A DNA stretch of 64,000 bases from JADKBO01 sp965230345 (GTDB lineage Bacteria; Bacteroidota; Bacteroidia; Chitinophagales; Saprospiraceae), in NCBI GenBank assembly GCA_965230345.1, contig CBDDKR010000001.1:930001-994000 (forward strand). Reading direction: 5' to 3'. Below the pieces are notes generated by a model that worked only from the letters and a program-made list of their open reading frames with translations, ran no database searches and had not been told where the DNA came from. Made by a program: the position numbers and the translations under genes. Below are positions 26,549 through 36,609 of this stretch, in pieces. Numbering within the stretch: the stretch's first letter is position 1; each line of letters begins with the position of its first letter.

Positions 26549-27610
26549 TTACTCTGTTAGAATTTTGTCTTCTATCTTCTCGCTTCTGTATATTAAAGAC
26601 GAAATCCAAGTGCCAATAAGTATTAAACCAATAATACTAGGGTAGAAAAAAAGCCTTAACGTATTATCAAGATCTTCGCCACCTAGTGCCGGATTACCAC
26701 CATTTCCAGGATGTAGGCTATCTGTTAATCTAGGAATAACAAAGATTAATGGTATTAAGACTGCAAAGGAAAAAATACTGTATACCGCCGATAGACGAGC
26801 GCGCTTTTCAAAATCGGTTGTAGATGCTCTTAAGACTAAATAAGCTAAATAAATAAGCATAGCAATGGCTGACATATTTAACTTGATATCGGTTGTCCAC
26901 CAAGTTCCCCAAGTGTGTTTTGCCCAAATGGATCCTGTAATCAAACCCAAAATACCATAGAAAATAGCAACTTTGTTAAAGCCTGCGGACATCAAATCAT
27001 GGTGCATGTTTTTATTTCTTAAATATAAGATAGAATGTACTAGACCAACCAATAATAGTACAATCATTGATAGCCATAAGGCAACATGAAAAAAGGTATT
27101 TCTAATTGTTTCGTCTAAAATGCTTCTGAATGGAAATCGAATTCCTTCTGGTGCTATTAAGCTTTTGCCAAAGGAATCAACCCATCTATTATCTTGACCT
27201 TCCTGTACTTCAGAAACGTACAAGGCTGAAGGTTTTAATGCAGGACCATCAATTGGATTGTAAGTTATGATGGTTAAGAATGCATTCTTAGATGTAGTAG
27301 GGAAATGGCTTGGTATAATAAATTGAGCCTCTAAACTCATATCACTGTAGGGTAGAACCTCATGCGCCTTGACCATATGGGTATTGTTCATTTTTAACCA
27401 CACATCATTATCTCGTGCTTTTAGGAAGTTGGTGTTGTATCCATTTATTTCCATTAAGACAGTATCTCCAGCTTGAACTTTTGCAGGAGAAATGGAGGTG
27501 ATTCCCGGATTTAGCGGTGTGGTCAGTCCTCCAATCAAAACATAAAGAAATATTACAATCCCTAATAACTTCCACCACCACTGGTACATCCATTTAGTTG
27601 AATTCTTCAT
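26549..27610 (-). CDS. ccmC: Cytochrome c biogenesis heme protein CcmC with extracytoplasmic insert
   Basis: 353 residues, against about 220-250 for ordinary CcmC. The heme-handling WWD-type motif WGTWWTTD lies at residues 234-241, preceded by GSIWAKHT, and six membrane helices can be placed (13-29, 174-192, 213-231, 246-263, 275-293, 322-340). The extra part is a hydrophilic stretch of about 140 residues (31-172) between the first two helices. It starts with an Ig-like/TIG-like ITSISPAKVQAGDTVLMEIN. CcmC passes heme to the CcmE chaperone. It lies 9 bases after ccmB. Confidence 0.88.
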   Translation of the reverse strand: MKNSTKWMYQWWWKLLGIVIFLYVLIGGLTTPLNPGITSISPAKVQAGDTVLMEINGYNTNFLKARDNDVWLKMNNTHMVKAHEVLPYSDMSLEAQFIIPSHFPTTSKNAFLTIITYNPIDGPALKPSALYVSEVQEGQDNRWVDSFGKSLIAPEGIRFPFRSILDETIRNTFFHVALWLSMIVLLLVGLVHSILYLRNKNMHHDLMSAGFNKVAIFYGILGLITGSIWAKHTWGTWWTTDIKLNMSAIAMLIYLAYLVLRASTTDFEKRARLSAVYSIFSFAVLIPLIFVIPRLTDSLHPGNGGNPALGGEDLDNTLRLFFYPSIIGLILIGTWISSLIYRSEKIEDKILTE

Positions 27611-27619
27611 ACTCTTATT

Positions 27620-28300
27620 TTAATTTCTCCAAACTTCATTATACAATATATAGGTTAATCCTAGCAGGATGATATCAATGCCAAATAACATAAGTAAATC
27701 ATCCCCAACGCTACTGTCTTGTATCAAATGTAATGCTGATGCTCCAACCTTTATTAACAGAAGAACAATAGGTATGGTCAAAGGAAATGCTAGTATAGAT
27801 ACAAGTAAAGCACTTCCTCCTTCAGATTCTCCAGATACAGAAGACACCAAGGTCATAACAGTAGAAAGTCCAATGATACCCAATGCTGCTGCTTTGACAA
27901 ACAATGGTAAATCTTGAACTGGATTTCCCAAAAAGAATGCAAATCCAGCAAAAACACCAACGAAAATTACTCCCAAATAAATGGTGTTGTAGATGATTTT
28001 GGAGGTAATATACTCTGTTGGATTAAATAAGGTGTAATAATGAAGTTTAGTGTCGTTAGATTCTTGAGAAAAACTTTTGGCGATGGCATTAATTCCAGAA
28101 AATAGAAGTACGATCCAGATCATTACATTCCATTCCATACCAACCATTTTGTTGAATGATTTGTAGAGAATAAACACGATGATCGCTACGAAAAGAAAGA
28201 CTCCAGAAAGGGTATGTTTCCTTCGCAACTCAACCGTAAGTTCTTTTTTCAATAAAGCCAATAATCTATTTCCCAAATCCAAAATACATTGAATGATCAA
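27620..28300 (-). CDS. ccmB: Heme exporter membrane protein CcmB
   Basis: 226 residues, the usual length for CcmB, with six predicted membrane helices. Family motifs are the N-terminal LLKKELTVELRRKHTLSGVFLF and WIVLLFSGINAIAKSFSQES. CcmB is the permease partner of CcmA in the type I cytochrome c maturation ABC complex that works with CcmC and CcmE. CcmA is not in the window. It is the first gene of the minus-strand ccm run. Confidence 0.93.
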   Translation of the reverse strand: MIIQCILDLGNRLLALLKKELTVELRRKHTLSGVFLFVAIIVFILYKSFNKMVGMEWNVMIWIVLLFSGINAIAKSFSQESNDTKLHYYTLFNPTEYITSKIIYNTIYLGVIFVGVFAGFAFFLGNPVQDLPLFVKAAALGIIGLSTVMTLVSSVSGESEGGSALLVSILAFPLTIPIVLLLIKVGASALHLIQDSSVGDDLLMLFGIDIILLGLTYILYNEVWRN

Positions 28301-28492
28301 AGATAGATATTTAACAAATAGAAATATGAAAATTAAACAATGATTATATTCGCATTGTTAAAACTTAAACGGTGAATCAAATCAAACGATTACGTTTACT
28401 GTAGTATAAAAGAAGTTGAAATGCTTGGAATGAAGATCTGTTTTATGTGCAGAAATTTTGGAACTAAATTATCAATTCTAACAATCCATTAA

Positions 28493-30319
28493 ATGTATAA
28501 ATCACTAGAAGAGGCTGCTATTGACCTGGAAAAACAAGGAGAGTTGATTCGAATTAAATCCATGGTTTCTGGAGATTTAGAAATGGCCGAAATTCATAGG
28601 AGAATATTTGAGAAAAATGGGCCTGCTATTTTATTTGAGCATGTTGAAGGAAGTGATTTTAGAGCATTATCTAATCTGTATGGTACAAAAGAACGAACGA
28701 ATTTTTTGTTTCGATCCACATTGGATAAAGTAAGAAAGGTTACTCAACTTAAGGCAGATCCAAGTAGATTTATAAAATCTCCTTTGAAATTTATGTCTGC
28801 ACCATTCACAGCGCTTACGGCATTACCTAAGAAGTCTATTTGGAAACCACCATCAATGTTTGGTCAAACTACCATTGACCGATTACCTAGAGTGAAATCC
28901 TGGCCAATGGATGGAGGAGCATTTATTACATTACCACAGGTGTTTACATTGCCACCATCTAGTAAAAACATCATGGATTCTAATTTGGGGATGTATAGGA
29001 TTCAATTGGATGGAAATGAATATGAACTCAATAAAGAGATAGGTTTACATTATCAAATTCACAGAGGAATTGGGATACATCATCAACAGTATAACAATTC
29101 GTCGGAATCATTTAAGTGTAGTATTTTTATTGGAGGCCCACCAAGTCATGCCTTTTCTGCTATTATGCCTATGCCAGAGAACATAAGTGAGTTGACATTT
29201 GCAGGTATGTTGGCAGGAAGAAGATTTAGATATTATGTGGATGATCAAGGGTATTATATTTCTTCTGATGCCGATTTTGTTATTACAGGAGAAATCATAA
29301 AAAATAAAAAGAAAGCAGAAGGCCCTTTCGGGGATCACTTGGGTTATTATAGTTTAGAGCATGACTTTCCTATTATGAAGGTTGATCGTGTTTATCATAG
29401 AAAAAATCCAATCTGGCATTTCACGGTTGTTGGTAGACCTCCTGCAGAAGACAGCAGCTTTGGATATCTTATTCATAAATTGGTTGAGTTTTTGACTCCG
29501 ACGGAATTTCCTGGATTGCTGAATATTAATGCTGTGGATGAAGCAGGTGTTCATCCTTTATTGTTAGCAGTTGCTCAAGACAGATATATGCCTTTTAGAG
29601 AACCGGAACCAGAAGAGATTATTACCATTGGGAATAGAATTCTTGGAAGTGGGCAAACCTCTCTTGCTAAGTTTCTATGGATTGCAGCGGATGATGATGG
29701 AGTAGGCTTGGACAGCAATAACGAATCGGAGTTTTTTGATTATGTGTTAAGAAGGATTGATTGGACCAGAGATCTGCATTTCCAAACCAAAACGACCATT
29801 GATACATTGGATTACAGTGGAACAGGGTGGAATAAAGGATCAAAAGTTATGGTGGCCTGTCGAGGAAAAATCCGTAGAGAACTTGGGGTAGAAGTGCCAT
29901 TCGAAAACACGATTGAGGGAGTTCATCATGTAGCTGTTATACAACCTGGCATTCTTGCGGTCGAAATGAAGAAGTGGAGAGATTATGAATCCGCCATTCA
30001 TGAAGTAGAATTATTTGCAGAGCAAATAGAAGACTTAGATTTAAAAGAATATCCGTTAATAATTCTTTGTGACGATGCTCGATTTGTTGCTCAAAATACA
30101 GCCAACTTTGTTTGGGTAACCTTTACAAGATCAAATCCTTCTCATGATATCTATGGGGTTGATTCAGAATACAAGTTTAAACACTGGGGATGTAAAGGTC
30201 CACTAATTATTGACGCTCGTATTAAAAGTCATCATGCTCCAGAATTGGTGCCTGATGAGAAAGTTACCAAGACGGTGGATAAACTATTTAGCAAGGGTGG
30301 TGAGCTATATGGAATTTAA
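28493..30319 (+). CDS. UbiD family prenyl-FMN-dependent decarboxylase
   Basis: 608 residues, a full-length UbiD-family protein. It shows the N-terminal helical segment MYKSLEEAAIDLEKQGELIRI, a LPRVKSWPMDGGAFITLP region, QYNNSSESFKCSIFIGGPPSHAFSA with IGGP near the cofactor site, and the conserved AEGPFGDHLGYYS with the catalytic Glu of the EGPFG motif. Members decarboxylate aromatic or acrylic acids such as polyprenyl-hydroxybenzoate or menaquinone precursors. The UbiX prenyltransferase that supplies the cofactor is not in the window. It is transcribed divergently from ccmB; no downstream co-directional gene lies within 250 bases. Confidence 0.88.
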   Translation: MYKSLEEAAIDLEKQGELIRIKSMVSGDLEMAEIHRRIFEKNGPAILFEHVEGSDFRALSNLYGTKERTNFLFRSTLDKVRKVTQLKADPSRFIKSPLKFMSAPFTALTALPKKSIWKPPSMFGQTTIDRLPRVKSWPMDGGAFITLPQVFTLPPSSKNIMDSNLGMYRIQLDGNEYELNKEIGLHYQIHRGIGIHHQQYNNSSESFKCSIFIGGPPSHAFSAIMPMPENISELTFAGMLAGRRFRYYVDDQGYYISSDADFVITGEIIKNKKKAEGPFGDHLGYYSLEHDFPIMKVDRVYHRKNPIWHFTVVGRPPAEDSSFGYLIHKLVEFLTPTEFPGLLNINAVDEAGVHPLLLAVAQDRYMPFREPEPEEIITIGNRILGSGQTSLAKFLWIAADDDGVGLDSNNESEFFDYVLRRIDWTRDLHFQTKTTIDTLDYSGTGWNKGSKVMVACRGKIRRELGVEVPFENTIEGVHHVAVIQPGILAVEMKKWRDYESAIHEVELFAEQIEDLDLKEYPLIILCDDARFVAQNTANFVWVTFTRSNPSHDIYGVDSEYKFKHWGCKGPLIIDARIKSHHAPELVPDEKVTKTVDKLFSKGGELYGI

Positions 30320-30455
30320 GAAAGTCACAACAGGAATTACAAATCTGTGATCTTATCAAGTAGATTGTTAATACAGGGAATAGGCATTCGATACATTGTT
30401 GCTTTCTGATTAAGTTAATAGTCTATATGAATAATTCTTTCTTAGGCTATTGTTG

Positions 30456-30463
30456 TATATTTG
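30456..30463 (+). promoter_or_regulatory. -7 promoter element (TATATTTG)
   Basis: TATATTTG fits TAnnTTTG and is the best promoter candidate in the 260 bases before the S9 peptidase, giving a leader of about 110 bases. The rest of this gap shows nothing recognisable. Confidence 0.45.
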
Positions 30464-30579
30464 ATTGAATCAACAATTAATAATCACTACTACATCGGCA
30501 TAAGAACTTTGTATTTTATGAGACACTTAAACCGAATGTGAGTAAACCCTTTATTATACTAAACATACACATTGTGAAA

Positions 30580-32982
30580 ATGAAAAACATATTTATGATC
30601 TTACTGTGCAGTGCAATTTTTAATCTTTATGGACAGGAAAATTTGGATTATCAGGTTCCTCCAAAGTCGATATTAGATCTTGCTGACGCCAATCCTGCTC
30701 CAAGTATTAGAATCAATCAAGGAGTCAAAGATGCCCTATTATTGCATAGACAAATGTATAAATCCTTAGAGGAGCTCTCGGAAGAAGAGCTACGATTAGC
30801 AGGTTTGAGAATTAACCCTAAAAACTTTATGCCTTCTAGAAATAGGTATAACATTGGTATATCTTATTTGAATCCAAATTCTGGAGTTGAAGAACCCATT
30901 ATGGGATTGCCTAATAGAGGGAAATATTCAGACCTTTCTTGGAACCCTACTCAAAATAAAGTAGCTGTACTAAATACTTCTGGGAGTGATGTTAGTCTTT
31001 GGGTAATTGATATTGTAACTAAAAAGGCTAAGAAACTATCAACACCTAAAATTTTAGGTAGTATTGGTGTAACCTATATTTGGCTGAATGATGAAACCTT
31101 ATTGATTAAGACTAGAGGAGAAGTCGATGCAGCCATAATAGATCGAAGCAAAATCATTCCTACAGGGCCAACAATTTCTGAGAACAATGGACAAAAAGCT
31201 CAAAATAGAACGTATCAGGATTTGTTGAAAAATCCAACAGATGAGAAAAATTTTGAAACCATTACTACCAGTGAGTTATGGGAGGTGAATATTAACGGTA
31301 ATAAGAAGAAATGGCTTGATATGGCTATTTACGATGACTTAATGTTGTCTCCAAATGGTAAATATGTACTAATATCAAAAATCAAAAAGCCATACTCGTA
31401 TCTTGTGCCATACTATAGATTTCCATATCAATATGATATCTATGATCAAAATGGAAATCATGTGAAAACCCAGTTTGATATACCTTTATTAGAGGAGATG
31501 CCCAAAGGATTTATGTCCGTAACTACCGAACCTAGACGGATAAATTGGAGAAGTGATCAAGGAGCAACCTTGTATTGGGCTGAAGCACTTGATGGGGGAG
31601 ATGCAGAAAAAGAAGTTGATTTTAGAGATGCAATATATCAATTAGAAGCTCCTTTTACTGGAGAAAAAACAGTGATCGCAAAAACAAAGTTACGTTATAG
31701 CAGTATTCAATGGGGAAGTGATGATTGCGCTGTTTTATATGACTATTGGTGGAATACAAGAACGGTTAGGACGTCATTTCTGAATCCTTCAACAGGAGCA
31801 GTTGAGTTATGGAATGAAAGAAATTATCAGGACAGATATAGTGATCCAGGTTATTTTGTGACTAAAAGAAATGATTTTGGTCGAAGAGTTCTTAATCTTT
31901 CCAATGATCATCTTTATTTGATTGGAGATGGATACTCGGAAGCAGGAAAATTCCCATTTGTAGATAAGCTGAATGTAAAATCAGGTGAAAATAAACGTCT
32001 TTTTCAAGTTGAGGATACTACAAAATTAGAGGACTTAGTATTGGCGGTAAATATAGATAAAGGTGAATTGTTGACTAGGATAGAATCCAAAACAGAATAT
32101 CCTAATTACTATATTCGAAATATAAATACTGGTAAATTAAGACCAATAACTCAATTTGAGAATCCATTCAAAGCTCTAAATAGTGTTCATAAAGAAGTCA
32201 TTTCGTATAAGAGAGACGATGGGGTAGAGCTATCAGGAACTTTGTATTTACCTATTGGGTACGATAAAACAAAGAAGGAGAAAATGCCAATGATTTTATG
32301 GGCATATCCTGTAGAGTACAAGGATAAATCTAGTGCTGGTCAAAAGACAAGTAACTCCAATGAATTCACCTTTCCTTATTATGGATCTCCTATATATTGG
32401 GTAACTCGAGGATATGTGGTTTTGGATGATGCAGCATTTCCAATCGTTGGTGAAGGCGACAATGAACCCAATGATAATTTTATACCTCAGCTGGTGGCAA
32501 ATGGTAAAGCAGCTATAGATGCAGTAGATAAATTAGGTTATATAGATCGTAATAGAGTAGCTGTGGGTGGTCACTCCTATGGAGCATTTATGACCGCTAA
32601 TTTGCTAACGCATTCAGACCTTTTTGCAGCTGGGATTGCTCGAAGTGGTGCCTACAATCGTACTTTGACACCTTTTGGATTTCAATCTGAAGAACGTAAT
32701 TATTGGGAGGCTCCAGATATTTACAATACGATGAGTCCTTTCATGAATGCAGATAAGATGAAACATCCTTTATTATTAATTCATGGTGAAGCAGATAATA
32801 ATTCAGGTACTTACCCTATGCAAAGTGAGCGATATTTTAATGCGTTAAAGGGATTAGGAGCTACTGTAAGATTGGTAATGTTACCTAAAGAAAGTCATGG
32901 ATATTCGGCAAGAAAATCAATTTTGCACCTACTTTGGGAACAAGATCAATGGTTGGAAAAATACGTTAAGAATAAAGAATAG
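30580..32982 (+). CDS. S9 family prolyl-oligopeptidase-like peptidase, secreted
   Basis: 800 residues from the ATG at 30580, which gives a normal signal peptide (MKNIFMILLCSAIFNLYGQE). An upstream GTG at 30538 would add 14 residues before it. The N-terminal part is a beta-propeller. The C-terminal alpha/beta hydrolase carries the nucleophile Ser666 in GGHSYGAF, an acid in HGEADNNSGTYP and the His in KESHGYSARKS. It resembles the glutamyl/dipeptidyl S9 peptidases of Bacteroidota. It acts on peptides in the periplasm. The PAP2 gene follows after 5 bases. Confidence 0.9.
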   Translation: MKNIFMILLCSAIFNLYGQENLDYQVPPKSILDLADANPAPSIRINQGVKDALLLHRQMYKSLEELSEEELRLAGLRINPKNFMPSRNRYNIGISYLNPNSGVEEPIMGLPNRGKYSDLSWNPTQNKVAVLNTSGSDVSLWVIDIVTKKAKKLSTPKILGSIGVTYIWLNDETLLIKTRGEVDAAIIDRSKIIPTGPTISENNGQKAQNRTYQDLLKNPTDEKNFETITTSELWEVNINGNKKKWLDMAIYDDLMLSPNGKYVLISKIKKPYSYLVPYYRFPYQYDIYDQNGNHVKTQFDIPLLEEMPKGFMSVTTEPRRINWRSDQGATLYWAEALDGGDAEKEVDFRDAIYQLEAPFTGEKTVIAKTKLRYSSIQWGSDDCAVLYDYWWNTRTVRTSFLNPSTGAVELWNERNYQDRYSDPGYFVTKRNDFGRRVLNLSNDHLYLIGDGYSEAGKFPFVDKLNVKSGENKRLFQVEDTTKLEDLVLAVNIDKGELLTRIESKTEYPNYYIRNINTGKLRPITQFENPFKALNSVHKEVISYKRDDGVELSGTLYLPIGYDKTKKEKMPMILWAYPVEYKDKSSAGQKTSNSNEFTFPYYGSPIYWVTRGYVVLDDAAFPIVGEGDNEPNDNFIPQLVANGKAAIDAVDKLGYIDRNRVAVGGHSYGAFMTANLLTHSDLFAAGIARSGAYNRTLTPFGFQSEERNYWEAPDIYNTMSPFMNADKMKHPLLLIHGEADNNSGTYPMQSERYFNALKGLGATVRLVMLPKESHGYSARKSILHLLWEQDQWLEKYVKNKE

Positions 32983-32987
32983 ATATT

Positions 32988-33548
32988 TTGGATTTGATCC
33001 ATTCAATAGATTTATTTCTATTTAATATTATAAATGTTGAGATGGGAAATCCATTATTGGATTTCCTTCTCATTCCTATTCGAAATCCAATTTTTTGGGC
33101 TCCACTCTATACATTTGTAATTGGGTTTTACTTCTTTAATTTTGATAAGAACAGGGCGTATTATTTATTGTTATTTACGTTATTGACTGTTGGTACTTCT
33201 GATCTTGTAAGCAGTAGGGTTATAAAACCTTATGTAGAGAGGCCAAGACCTTGTCACGTACTAGATAGCGATAGTTTAGTACTAAGAGTAAGGTGTGGAG
33301 GTGGTTATAGCTTTACATCATCTCATGCTTCCAATCATTTTGCTTTGGCGGTTTATTGGATGTTGGTATTCTTTCGAAGAAAGGCGAAATGGTTATGGAT
33401 TTTATTTGGATGGGCATTTTTAATAAGTTTTGCACAAATCTATGTAGGAGTACACTATCCAAGTGATGTATTTATAGGGTCAATTATTGGAAGTATGATC
33501 GGCTTAATGACATCTTTGCTATATCGCAAATGGAAAAATAGCGATTGA
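32988..33548 (+). CDS. PAP2 family phosphatase
   Basis: 186 residues with about five transmembrane helices. All three PAP2 acid-phosphatase motifs are present: KPYVERPRPC, TSSHASNHF and VGVHYPSDVFIG, with the active-site His in the second and third. Typical substrates are undecaprenyl pyrophosphate or phosphatidic acid, with the active site on the periplasmic face. The start is TTG at 32988; the first hydrophilic residues MDLIHSIDLFLF fit the family N-terminus. It converges on the OstA-like gene with a gap of only 2 bases. Confidence 0.9.
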   Translation: MDLIHSIDLFLFNIINVEMGNPLLDFLLIPIRNPIFWAPLYTFVIGFYFFNFDKNRAYYLLLFTLLTVGTSDLVSSRVIKPYVERPRPCHVLDSDSLVLRVRCGGGYSFTSSHASNHFALAVYWMLVFFRRKAKWLWILFGWAFLISFAQIYVGVHYPSDVFIGSIIGSMIGLMTSLLYRKWKNSD

Positions 33549-33550
33549 TC

Positions 33551-35335
33551 TCATGGATGAAATCTCAAGGATTTATAATCTAGAGGTCTTAGATTCTGAT
33601 TCCATTTAAAACCTGGAAACTTTATTTTTTCGTGATCGATACTCATAGGGTGAATGATAGAACTCGGTTCCGTATAGTGTCTAATTTTATCTATTTGTCC
33701 ATTGTTAAAATCAAATATGATCAAACTACACTCGGATTCATTGACTCCGATATAAGCATCCTCATCGTCAAGTAGATAGTAAATGCTTTGGGCATTTCCA
33801 TTTACTTTCATTTGATCAATTTTTTTATTCTTAAAGTCAACGTCTATAATCCTTCCTCTTATTTGGTTGAAAAAATACAAATCTGGACTATTGATTATAA
33901 ATGCATTTCCTTTAATGTTTAGCGATGAAAGTTTATTTTCTTCCATTCGTAAAAACATGGTGTCTCCATCCATTTGAGTAGTATCTTTCCAGATAAGGGG
34001 ATCATCAATTAGAGTAAATAGCGAATCTTCTTCTTGATAAGATAAACTATCACAGATTGCTTGGTATGAATTACTGAAGATCTTAACACGATTATCGGCT
34101 ATTAAAAGAGTTGATGTGTCTATGGTTAATGAATCAATATTTTTCACTATTTGGTATCGAACTAAGGTGTCACTTGATATATATAAGCTGTCATCGCTGG
34201 AATAACTGATCATTAAGGGTCTCTGGTTAAATCCGATGGCCTTTGCATACTTTTCATTTCCTTTGTAAACCATACTGTCGCATAGTATATCTATTTTTGA
34301 TGTGGTATCCTTCCAAATAGCATTTCCAACGACTATGCCTACCTTGGTATGCTTATTATAGTCTATTGTATCTCCTATGATAAGGGTAGGTGGGTCCGAT
34401 ATAGAGCTCCTCCCTTGGACGTTGTATGTACCTTTGTTTTTGTCATACAGAATATGATCTCCAATCACGAGATTGTCTTTACTCTGGTATCTTGCATTCG
34501 AAATTAGTTGGGTAGTGCCTAGAGACTTATTGTGTATTATAATTCCAGCAGAAGCTGTGTCTTCAACGGAAACGTAATTGGCTTTACCGATTACTTCAAA
34601 TGACTGAATGGTGTCAATATAGTTTATTGTATCACCCGAAACGAAGGTAGTACTATCTTGAAATTGTGCATTTTGGATAAATATAGCATCCTTAGATTTT
34701 AGATTATATTGTCCAATCTCGCTATATATTTGAGAATCATTATTGGTGATAATTGTTGGACATTCCCATGAAGTGAGCTCTTTTTCCATATCATAGGTAA
34801 CGGAATCATTGAGTAACTCAAATTCTGGACCTCGAATACTAACATGTTCGTAGAAATGGGCAATATTATTGTTCAAATCAAACCGACCTTTCTTACTTTT
34901 AACCGTGTGGCTTCCTGATTCGAGGAGACCATTTTGATTGTAAGTTGCGATTTGAGTTTTTATATGATAAACAATCTTTTCGGTGTACAATTGATTTTCT
35001 CCATTTTCGACGACTGTTTTACCCATGACTTCTGCAAGAGAAGTTGTTTCATCATATATTAGTGAATCACCATAAATGCTTATGCTATCGTCTTGAATAA
35101 CGGATACATCTCCGTAGGCATAAAGGGTGTTATTAATATAAATTGCACTGTCACAGTAAAAGAAGGTTCCATTGTGATAGGCCCGAACATTACCTAAGAA
35201 CTTTGAATATGGAGGGTCATCGTTGGGATAAATCTCTCTTCGGTCAGCATTGTCAATAATGATGTTAGAAGCATCTTGAGCCGATACAATTACACAAAGA
35301 ATACTGAATAAGAATAGTAAAGAATTAATTTTCAT
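33551..35335 (-). CDS. OstA-like (LptA/LptD-type) secreted protein
   Basis: 594 residues from the ATG at 35335, which gives the signal peptide MKINSLLFLFSILCVIVSAQ. Upstream codons to 35371 lie inside the FAD-oxidoreductase gene and add nothing recognisable. The rest is beta-strand repeats of the OstA type, with recurring phrases such as YCDSAIYINNTLYAYGDV, VSIRGPEFELLNDSV and IFIQNAQFQDS. OstA-like proteins bind lipopolysaccharide on its way to the outer membrane, and this is the single-chain form common in Bacteroidota. The start overlaps the preceding gene by 11 bases. Confidence 0.85.
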   Translation of the reverse strand: MKINSLLFLFSILCVIVSAQDASNIIIDNADRREIYPNDDPPYSKFLGNVRAYHNGTFFYCDSAIYINNTLYAYGDVSVIQDDSISIYGDSLIYDETTSLAEVMGKTVVENGENQLYTEKIVYHIKTQIATYNQNGLLESGSHTVKSKKGRFDLNNNIAHFYEHVSIRGPEFELLNDSVTYDMEKELTSWECPTIITNNDSQIYSEIGQYNLKSKDAIFIQNAQFQDSTTFVSGDTINYIDTIQSFEVIGKANYVSVEDTASAGIIIHNKSLGTTQLISNARYQSKDNLVIGDHILYDKNKGTYNVQGRSSISDPPTLIIGDTIDYNKHTKVGIVVGNAIWKDTTSKIDILCDSMVYKGNEKYAKAIGFNQRPLMISYSSDDSLYISSDTLVRYQIVKNIDSLTIDTSTLLIADNRVKIFSNSYQAICDSLSYQEEDSLFTLIDDPLIWKDTTQMDGDTMFLRMEENKLSSLNIKGNAFIINSPDLYFFNQIRGRIIDVDFKNKKIDQMKVNGNAQSIYYLLDDEDAYIGVNESECSLIIFDFNNGQIDKIRHYTEPSSIIHPMSIDHEKIKFPGFKWNQNLRPLDYKSLRFHP

Positions 35336-36440
35336 TAATACAATGATACATTTTTGAAGCGAGAATTTCACCTAAAGCACTACCAATTGCTACACCCATG
35401 CCTCCTAATCTAACCCCAATGAGCAAATCATCAGATAGCCATTTAACGATGGGATGTTTACTCTTGCCAATACCTAGTATTCCTGACCATTCTTGTTCGA
35501 TTTGAACTTTCTTGTTTTGGAGTTGTAAAATCCTTTCATTTAGAAACGAAACTAGATGATTTTTAATTTTAGGATTGATCCCAAATTGATCGGTTATTTC
35601 ATTTTGAGCATCCAGGCTTCTTGCTCCACCAATTAATATCCTATTTCCTATCCTTCTGAAATAATAGTAACCTTCTTTAAAATGAAATACACTGTCCCAA
35701 TCAAGACCTGGGATTTCCGAAGTAACCATAACTATATTTCGAGCTGGCATTACTTCTAAGTTGGGAAGCAAGTGTTGGGTAAATCCATTGGTGCAAACTA
35801 TACATTTATAATATTGGAGATCCAATCCTCTTTCAAGTAATAAAGTTTTGTTTTCTGTATCTATTTTGGTTACGGATTGCCCAAATATCATTTGAACTCC
35901 AAGTTCTTCAGCCTTAGATCTCAGGGCATTCATCATTAATACTGGATTTAATTTTCCTTCATCGGGCATATAGATGGATTTAGAATGAAAAGAGTCAAAC
36001 CCTTGGTTCTCTTTTTCCTGAAAATAATTAGATTTACCAACTGCTTCTTGAAAAACAGAATTACATAGATCTATTTCCGCGGGGGTAGGGAAGTGATTAG
36101 ATTCATATAGTTCATACCCTCCACAGTAATTAATCCTTGAATGGCCTATTCTTTCGATGAGCTTTTGTCCTCCTTCATATCTTGATTTTACAATTCTGAT
36201 GCATTCCTCTTTACCAAATGATTTTATGTCTGCTAGTATTTCACTTGGCGATCCATAGCACAAAAAACCAGCATTTTTAGTACTTGCACCTTTGGGTGGC
36301 CACTGTCTGTCAATAATTGTTACCTTGAGTTTGGAATCTTTTTCTTTTAGTGAAATAGCTGTAGACATTCCAACAATTCCAGCTCCTATTATTATAATAG
36401 AACTAGAATAATGTGATGATTCCCAATAACTGAACTTCAT
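35325..36440 (-). CDS. FAD-dependent oxidoreductase (glycine-oxidase/DadA-like)
   Basis: 371 residues. The Rossmann FAD-binding IIIIGAGIVGMSTAISL is near the N-terminus, with RQWPPKGASTKNAGFLCYGS marking the DAO family. The C-terminal GVRLGGMGVAIGSALGEILA contacts the cofactor. D-amino acid or glycine oxidation is typical, and the real substrate is unknown. It is coupled to the OstA-like gene on the same strand by overlap. Confidence 0.88.
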   Translation of the reverse strand: MKFSYWESSHYSSSIIIIGAGIVGMSTAISLKEKDSKLKVTIIDRQWPPKGASTKNAGFLCYGSPSEILADIKSFGKEECIRIVKSRYEGGQKLIERIGHSRINYCGGYELYESNHFPTPAEIDLCNSVFQEAVGKSNYFQEKENQGFDSFHSKSIYMPDEGKLNPVLMMNALRSKAEELGVQMIFGQSVTKIDTENKTLLLERGLDLQYYKCIVCTNGFTQHLLPNLEVMPARNIVMVTSEIPGLDWDSVFHFKEGYYYFRRIGNRILIGGARSLDAQNEITDQFGINPKIKNHLVSFLNERILQLQNKKVQIEQEWSGILGIGKSKHPIVKWLSDDLLIGVRLGGMGVAIGSALGEILASKMYHCINEN

Positions 36441-36609
36441 AGATTTGATTGTAATGATAAAAGTACATATTCCTTTGAATTCAAATTGTACAAGTATTCA
36501 AACAAATTCTATTTTTAATCTGTTACTTTGTTGAACGAGAATTGATGATTCAAATATCTTTAAAATTATAAATATTGAGTTACATTCGTAATCCTTATGT
36601 TGGTCAAAT

